Assembly: GCA_027296185.1 (NCBI GenBank)
Contig: JAPUJL010000142.1
Coordinates: 1-6,150 of the forward strand
Source of the DNA: SAR324 cluster bacterium
GTDB lineage: Bacteria; SAR324; JACQKK01
Length of the DNA: 6,150 nucleotides
Reading direction: 5' to 3'
The notes under the pieces are model-generated. The model searched no databases and had not been told where the DNA came from. It was given only the letters and a program-made list of their open reading frames with translations. Shown here piece after piece: positions 1-6,150 of this stretch (positions within the stretch are counted from its first letter, which is position 1; the number at the start of each line of letters is the position of its first letter). The position numbers and the translations under genes are program-made.

Positions 1-4097
<4,097 letters not shown>

Positions 4098-4103
4098 GGG
4101 CAA

Positions 4104-4109
4104 CCTTTC
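4104..4109 (-). promoter_or_regulatory. Ribosome binding site of rpoB
   Basis: On the minus strand GAAAGG lies 6 nt upstream of ATG 4097. It supports this start codon, which also places the N-terminus at the length expected for RpoB. Confidence 0.6.
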
Positions 4110-4150
4110 GGATGGAATGGCGATTGAGGATCGTGGCTTCGCGCCGCGCA

Positions 4151-4190
4151 CCGCTGCCCCGGGCGCCCGGGGGGCAAGGCGCGGCAGCGG
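4151..4190 (-). repeat. GC-rich hairpin in the rpoB leader
   Basis: CCGCTGCC (4151-4158) is the perfect inverted complement of GGCAGCGG (4183-4190). Between them sits a 16-base perfect palindrome, CCCCGGGCGCCCGGGG (4157-4172). The outer arm overlaps the palindrome by two bases, so the full forms compete, although a trimmed 12-base inner palindrome could coexist. A further alternative pairing exists between GCCGCGC (4143-4149) and GCGCGGC (4179-4185). The structure would sit 54-93 nt before the rpoB start codon in its transcript. No T-run follows on the rpoB strand, so it is not a standard intrinsic terminator. A role in attenuation or mRNA stability is only inference. Confidence 0.6.
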
Positions 4191-4342
4191 CTAGCTGGGT
4201 TGGTGAGAGACCGGCGTTTGCGGCCGGCGGTCCGTGTGGAACCGAGGATGGGCGGCGGCGCATCCCTGCCGACCCATCCGCGCATCTCCAGAGCGAATTG
4301 CTCTCATTCCAATCTGTGCTCGAGGAATCTCGATAGTGAATA

Positions 4343-4375
4343 GTAATACTTAGCGCGATTCGGCGATCCGTGCAA
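4343..4375 (-). promoter_or_regulatory. Possible rpoB promoter
   Basis: On the minus strand TTGCAC (4375-4370) is followed after 17 bases by TAAGTATTAC (4352-4343), inside the only AT-rich patch of the intergenic region. The -35 match is moderate and the -10 is poor. TATTAC fits a -10 better, but at that point the spacing to TTGCAC is 21. A promoter somewhere here is required, because rpoB has no co-directional gene close upstream. The exact elements are a guess. If right, the rpoB leader is roughly 240 nt. Confidence 0.25.
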
Positions 4376-4431
4376 CCCTTTGCCGATGAATCTTTTCGCC
4401 ATCCGGCCCTGCCCCTTCCGCCCCTTTCGCG

Positions 4432-4443
4432 GGCGGCGCCGCC
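4432..4443. repeat. 12-base perfect GC palindrome
   Basis: GGCGGCGCCGCC is self-complementary over all 12 bases and lies in the upstream part of the ribF side of the intergenic region. It could be a protein-binding site or a chance product of high GC content. Nothing further supports a function. Confidence 0.4.
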
Positions 4444-4517
4444 GGAAGTTCAAACGGCTTTCGCATGCGGCCAGGCCGGCGGCACGGGAAGACGGGGCCC
4501 CCGGCGGGCATTGACGG

Positions 4518-4529
4518 CGCGGGCCCGCG
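4518..4529. repeat. 12-base perfect GC palindrome before ribF
   Basis: CGCGGGCCCGCG is self-complementary over all 12 bases and ends 53 bases before the chosen ribF start. In a ribF transcript it would form a GC stem in the leader. GGGGCCCC (4495-4502) is another short palindrome just upstream. Function is unknown, and GC composition alone may explain it. Confidence 0.4.
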
Positions 4530-4582
4530 GCTTTATGGGATGAACGGGAATGGGGTTCCCGATCCACCTTATCGACCGAGCG

Positions 4583-5506
4583 ATGCAAGTCTATCCGTTT
4601 CGAGAAACCGACCGCGTGACGGACCGCACGGTGCTCACCATCGGCAACTTCGATGGGGTGCATCTGGGCCACCAGGCGCTGATCCGCAAGGTCGTGGAGG
4701 AGGCCCACGGCGGAAATTGCGCCAGCGCCATTCTGACCTTCGACCCGCACCCGCAGCAGGTGCTGAAATCCCGTGCGGTGCCCGTCCTGACCACGTTGCC
4801 CCTGCGGCTGCGCCTGTTCGAGGCGCTGGGCCTGGACGCCGCCTACATCATCCCGTTCACCCGCGAGCTGGCCGGGAAGAGCGCCGAGGAATTTCTCCGG
4901 GAATACCTGCTCGACCACTTCCGTGTGCAGCGCATGATTATCGGCTACGACTTCGCCTTCGGGCGGAACCGGGATGGCACGGCCCAGGCGCTGGAAGCGC
5001 TGAGCCGCCGGCACGGGTTCGACCTGGAAATCTTCCCCGCCGTGGTGCTGGGCGAGGACGTGGTGAGCAGCACCCGCATTCGCGAGGCACTGAGCGCCGC
5101 GGACTTCGCCCTTGCCGAACGGCTGCTGGGGCGCGCCTACAGCGTGCTGGCCGAGGTGGCGCGGGGCGACCGGCGGGGCCACGAGTTGGGCTTTCCGACC
5201 CTCAATCAGCCGGCCCGGGATCCGCTGCCCATCCCATTCGGCGTCTACGCTTCCCGGGCGGTGGTGGATGGCCGGGCGTACGACGGGGTCAGCAATTACG
5301 GCGTGCGCCCCAGTATCGGAAAACGCGATCCCCTGCTGGAGACCCACCTGTTCGATTTCTCCGGCGATCTGTACGGCCAACTGATCGAAGTGCGGCCCCT
5401 CGCCAAGCTGCGCGGCGAGCGAAAATTTCCCTCCCTGGAGGCCCTCAAGGCCCAGATCGCCGAGGATTGCGGACAGGCGCGGGACGTGCTGAAGAGAGTC
5501 CGCTGA
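4583..5506 (+). CDS. ribF: Bifunctional riboflavin kinase / FMN adenylyltransferase
   Basis: RibF phosphorylates riboflavin to FMN and then adenylates FMN to FAD, using ATP in both steps, in the cytoplasm. The product is 307 residues, close to the roughly 310 usual for the family. The N-terminal adenylyltransferase half shows TIGNFDGVHLGH (residues 19-30, nucleotide binding), FDPHP (53-57), GYDFAFG (from 121) and SSTRIR (162-167). The C-terminal kinase half shows GFPTLN (203-208), GVYAS, GVSNYGVRPS and ETHLFDF, with E253 at the position of the catalytic glutamate. I chose ATG 4583 because MQV about 16 residues before TIGNFDG matches family N-termini. ATG 4550 would add 11 residues and has a slightly better purine-rich stretch (GGGA) upstream, so it remains possible. 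The gene is divergent from rpoB and monocistronic as far as can be seen. Confidence 0.96.
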   Translation: MQVYPFRETDRVTDRTVLTIGNFDGVHLGHQALIRKVVEEAHGGNCASAILTFDPHPQQVLKSRAVPVLTTLPLRLRLFEALGLDAAYIIPFTRELAGKSAEEFLREYLLDHFRVQRMIIGYDFAFGRNRDGTAQALEALSRRHGFDLEIFPAVVLGEDVVSSTRIREALSAADFALAERLLGRAYSVLAEVARGDRRGHELGFPTLNQPARDPLPIPFGVYASRAVVDGRAYDGVSNYGVRPSIGKRDPLLETHLFDFSGDLYGQLIEVRPLAKLRGERKFPSLEALKAQIAEDCGQARDVLKRVR

Positions 5507-5533
5507 CGCGGACCGTTCGGGCGATCCAACTCC

Positions 5534-5560
5534 GGAGACGAGGTGCTCGCTCTCGTCTCC
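5534..5560 (+). terminator. Terminator-like hairpin after ribF
   Basis: GGAGACGAG (5534-5542) pairs perfectly with CTCGTCTCC (5552-5560) around a 9-base loop, starting 28 bases after the ribF stop codon. No T-run follows (the next bases are CGGCTCGGCAAAATTG). It is therefore not a classical intrinsic terminator, but may protect the ribF mRNA 3' end or act with Rho. The position and the 9-base perfect stem argue against pure chance. Confidence 0.45.
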
Positions 5561-5573
5561 CGGCTCGGCAAAA

Positions 5574-5602
5574 TTGACAACGCTGGGGCCGGTTGCTAGC
5601 CC
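5574..5602 (+). promoter_or_regulatory. Possible sigma-70 promoter for the DUF3015 gene
   Basis: A perfect -35 hexamer, TTGACA (5574-5579), lies directly after the ribF hairpin. At the ideal spacing of 17 bases is TAGCCC (5597-5602), a weak -10. If used, the transcript would have a leader of about 110 nt before the ATG at 5722. The consensus -35 placed just after a terminator-like hairpin makes it attractive, but the poor -10 keeps confidence low. Confidence 0.35.
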
Positions 5603-5690
5603 TATGGAGGGGAACGGGAGGAACCCGCCCAAGGAGAGCTTGACGTTCGATGAAGGGCATCGTCCTTTCGGCGCGGGCGGGAGTCGGCCA

Positions 5691-5696
5691 TATTAT
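5691..5696 (+). promoter_or_regulatory. Alternative -10 element near the DUF3015 gene
   Basis: TATTAT matches the -10 consensus at five of six bases and sits in a short AT-rich patch (5690-5708) right before the ribosome binding site. I find no good -35 at 16-18 bases upstream, and the leader would be under 20 nt. It competes with the promoter proposed at 5574-5602. Confidence 0.2.
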
Positions 5697-5708
5697 TTAC
5701 ACTCATTT

Positions 5709-5714
5709 GGAGGG
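5709..5714 (+). promoter_or_regulatory. Ribosome binding site of the DUF3015 gene
   Basis: GGAGGG is a strong Shine-Dalgarno sequence, 7 bases before ATG 5722. It decides the start: the nearer ATG at 5717 is followed by a stop after two codons. Confidence 0.75.
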
Positions 5715-5721
5715 TGATGCC

Positions 5722-6150
5722 ATGAAGCGCGTACTTGGACTAGCCGCGATTTTAATGCTCGTCGGCGGAACGTTGGCGTTGGCCGGTAACGGCGCCGGTT
5801 GTGGCCTTGGACACACGCTGTTTGAGGGCCAAACGGGATTGTTCCCCAACATCCTGGCCCAGACCACCAACGCGACCTCTGGAAACAACACCTTCGGAAT
5901 GACTTCCGGGACGTCAGGCTGCGATCAGGACGCGGTCGTGCTGGAGGAAGTGGAGCAGGAGATGTTCGCCACCGCGAACCTGGACAACCTGTCCCTCGAT
6001 CTGGCGCGGGGCAGCGGCCAGTATCTGCAGTCGATGGCCGCATTGATGGGCTGCCAATCGGCCGCTTTCGCCGAATTCGCAACTTTGACCCAGGATAACT
6101 ACGAGTCGCTGTTCCCAACCATGGACACCTCGGCGCCCGATATGCTCACG
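5722..6150 (+). CDS. Exported DUF3015-family protein (partial at 3' end)
   Basis: The frame is open for 143 codons and runs off the right edge. Family members are about 160 residues, so perhaps 15-25 are missing. Residues 1-21 form a clear signal peptide: K2 R3, then a hydrophobic stretch, ending ALA before G22, the likely signal peptidase I site. The mature part begins with the family hallmark GCGLGHTLF (26-34), then GLFPNILAQTTN (39-50), NNTFGMTSGTSGCD (55-68) and a helical C-terminal half around LARGSGQYLQSMAALMG. I recognise this pattern as DUF3015 from memory. C27 and C67 are at typical positions and could form a disulfide in the periplasm, and C111 is a third cysteine. The molecular function of the family is unknown to me. 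The gene has its own strong ribosome binding site and promoter-like sequences, so it is probably independent of ribF. Confidence 0.88.
   Translation, partial: MKRVLGLAAILMLVGGTLALAGNGAGCGLGHTLFEGQTGLFPNILAQTTNATSGNNTFGMTSGTSGCDQDAVVLEEVEQEMFATANLDNLSLDLARGSGQYLQSMAALMGCQSAAFAEFATLTQDNYESLFPTMDTSAPDMLT

Larger units (their letters stand above)
4098..4582. other. Divergent rpoB-ribF intergenic region
   Basis: About 485 bases separate the start codons of rpoB (leftward) and ribF (rightward). I find no credible protein gene on either strand: the open frames here have no recognisable product and read like GC-rich noise. In particular, no rplL (L7/L12) gene is present on the rpoB strand. The region must carry the promoters for both genes. 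Its only AT-rich part is about 4320-4352, with very GC-rich palindromic DNA on both sides. I do not see the conserved boxes of an FMN riboswitch before ribF. Confidence 0.8.

Noticed and set aside
4299..4310. TGCTCTCATTCC resembling a boxA antitermination site
   Set aside because: Only the first six bases match the rRNA boxA, it is on the ribF strand rather than the rpoB strand, and no boxB-like hairpin is paired with it.
4112..4336. A 74-codon plus-strand open frame in the intergenic region
   Set aside because: It has no recognisable product and no convincing ribosome binding site, and it spans the hairpin and the AT-rich promoter area.
4350..4582. Possible FMN riboswitch upstream of ribF
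   Set aside because: None of the conserved RFN-element boxes can be found. The GC palindromes present do not form its multi-stem pattern.
5584..5597. TGG...TTGC resembling a sigma-54 promoter
   Set aside because: The GG and GC dinucleotides are separated by 8 bases instead of the required 10.
4304..5632. A 442-codon open frame on the minus strand covering all of ribF
   Set aside because: It lies opposite a gene with clear RibF motifs along its whole length, its translation has no recognisable domain, and long antisense open frames are common in GC-rich DNA.
5604..5717. A 37-residue open frame starting at ATG 5604, ending just before the DUF3015 gene
   Set aside because: There is no Shine-Dalgarno sequence before it, its composition is low-information, and it would overlap the downstream ribosome binding site. 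A leader peptide cannot be excluded but is unsupported.

Overview
This is a GC-rich, gene-dense piece of bacterial chromosome with three protein genes. The RNA polymerase beta subunit carries the two large lineage-specific insertions seen in proteobacterial RpoB. The secreted DUF3015-type protein belongs to a family I know mainly from Gamma- and Deltaproteobacteria. Together these suggest a Gram-negative, proteobacteria-like organism. My best guess is the deltaproteobacterial / Desulfobacterota side, but the exact phylum cannot be settled by eye.

Layout. Positions 1-4097 on the minus strand hold rpoB, open from its start codon at 4097 and running off the left edge about 20 codons short of its normal end. 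From 4098 to 4582 lies a divergent intergenic region. It contains an AT-rich patch (about 4320-4352) that is the likeliest promoter area, a strong GC hairpin in the rpoB leader, and two further perfect GC palindromes. Positions 4583-5506 on the plus strand hold ribF, the bifunctional riboflavin kinase/FAD synthetase. Positions 5507-5721 hold a terminator-like hairpin followed by promoter-like elements. From 5722 to the right edge on the plus strand is a partial gene for an exported DUF3015-family protein.

How the genes relate. rpoB and ribF are unrelated housekeeping genes transcribed away from each other, so they share only the intergenic control region. The DUF3015 gene follows ribF in the same direction but is separated by a hairpin and has its own promoter-like and ribosome-binding sequences, so it is probably its own transcription unit. 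The most notable point is that rpoB is not preceded by rplL (ribosomal protein L7/L12), its usual neighbour. It therefore must have its own promoter here, apparently with a leader of roughly 240 nt. I see no mobile element, CRISPR array, tRNA, rRNA or clearly new multi-gene system in this window.
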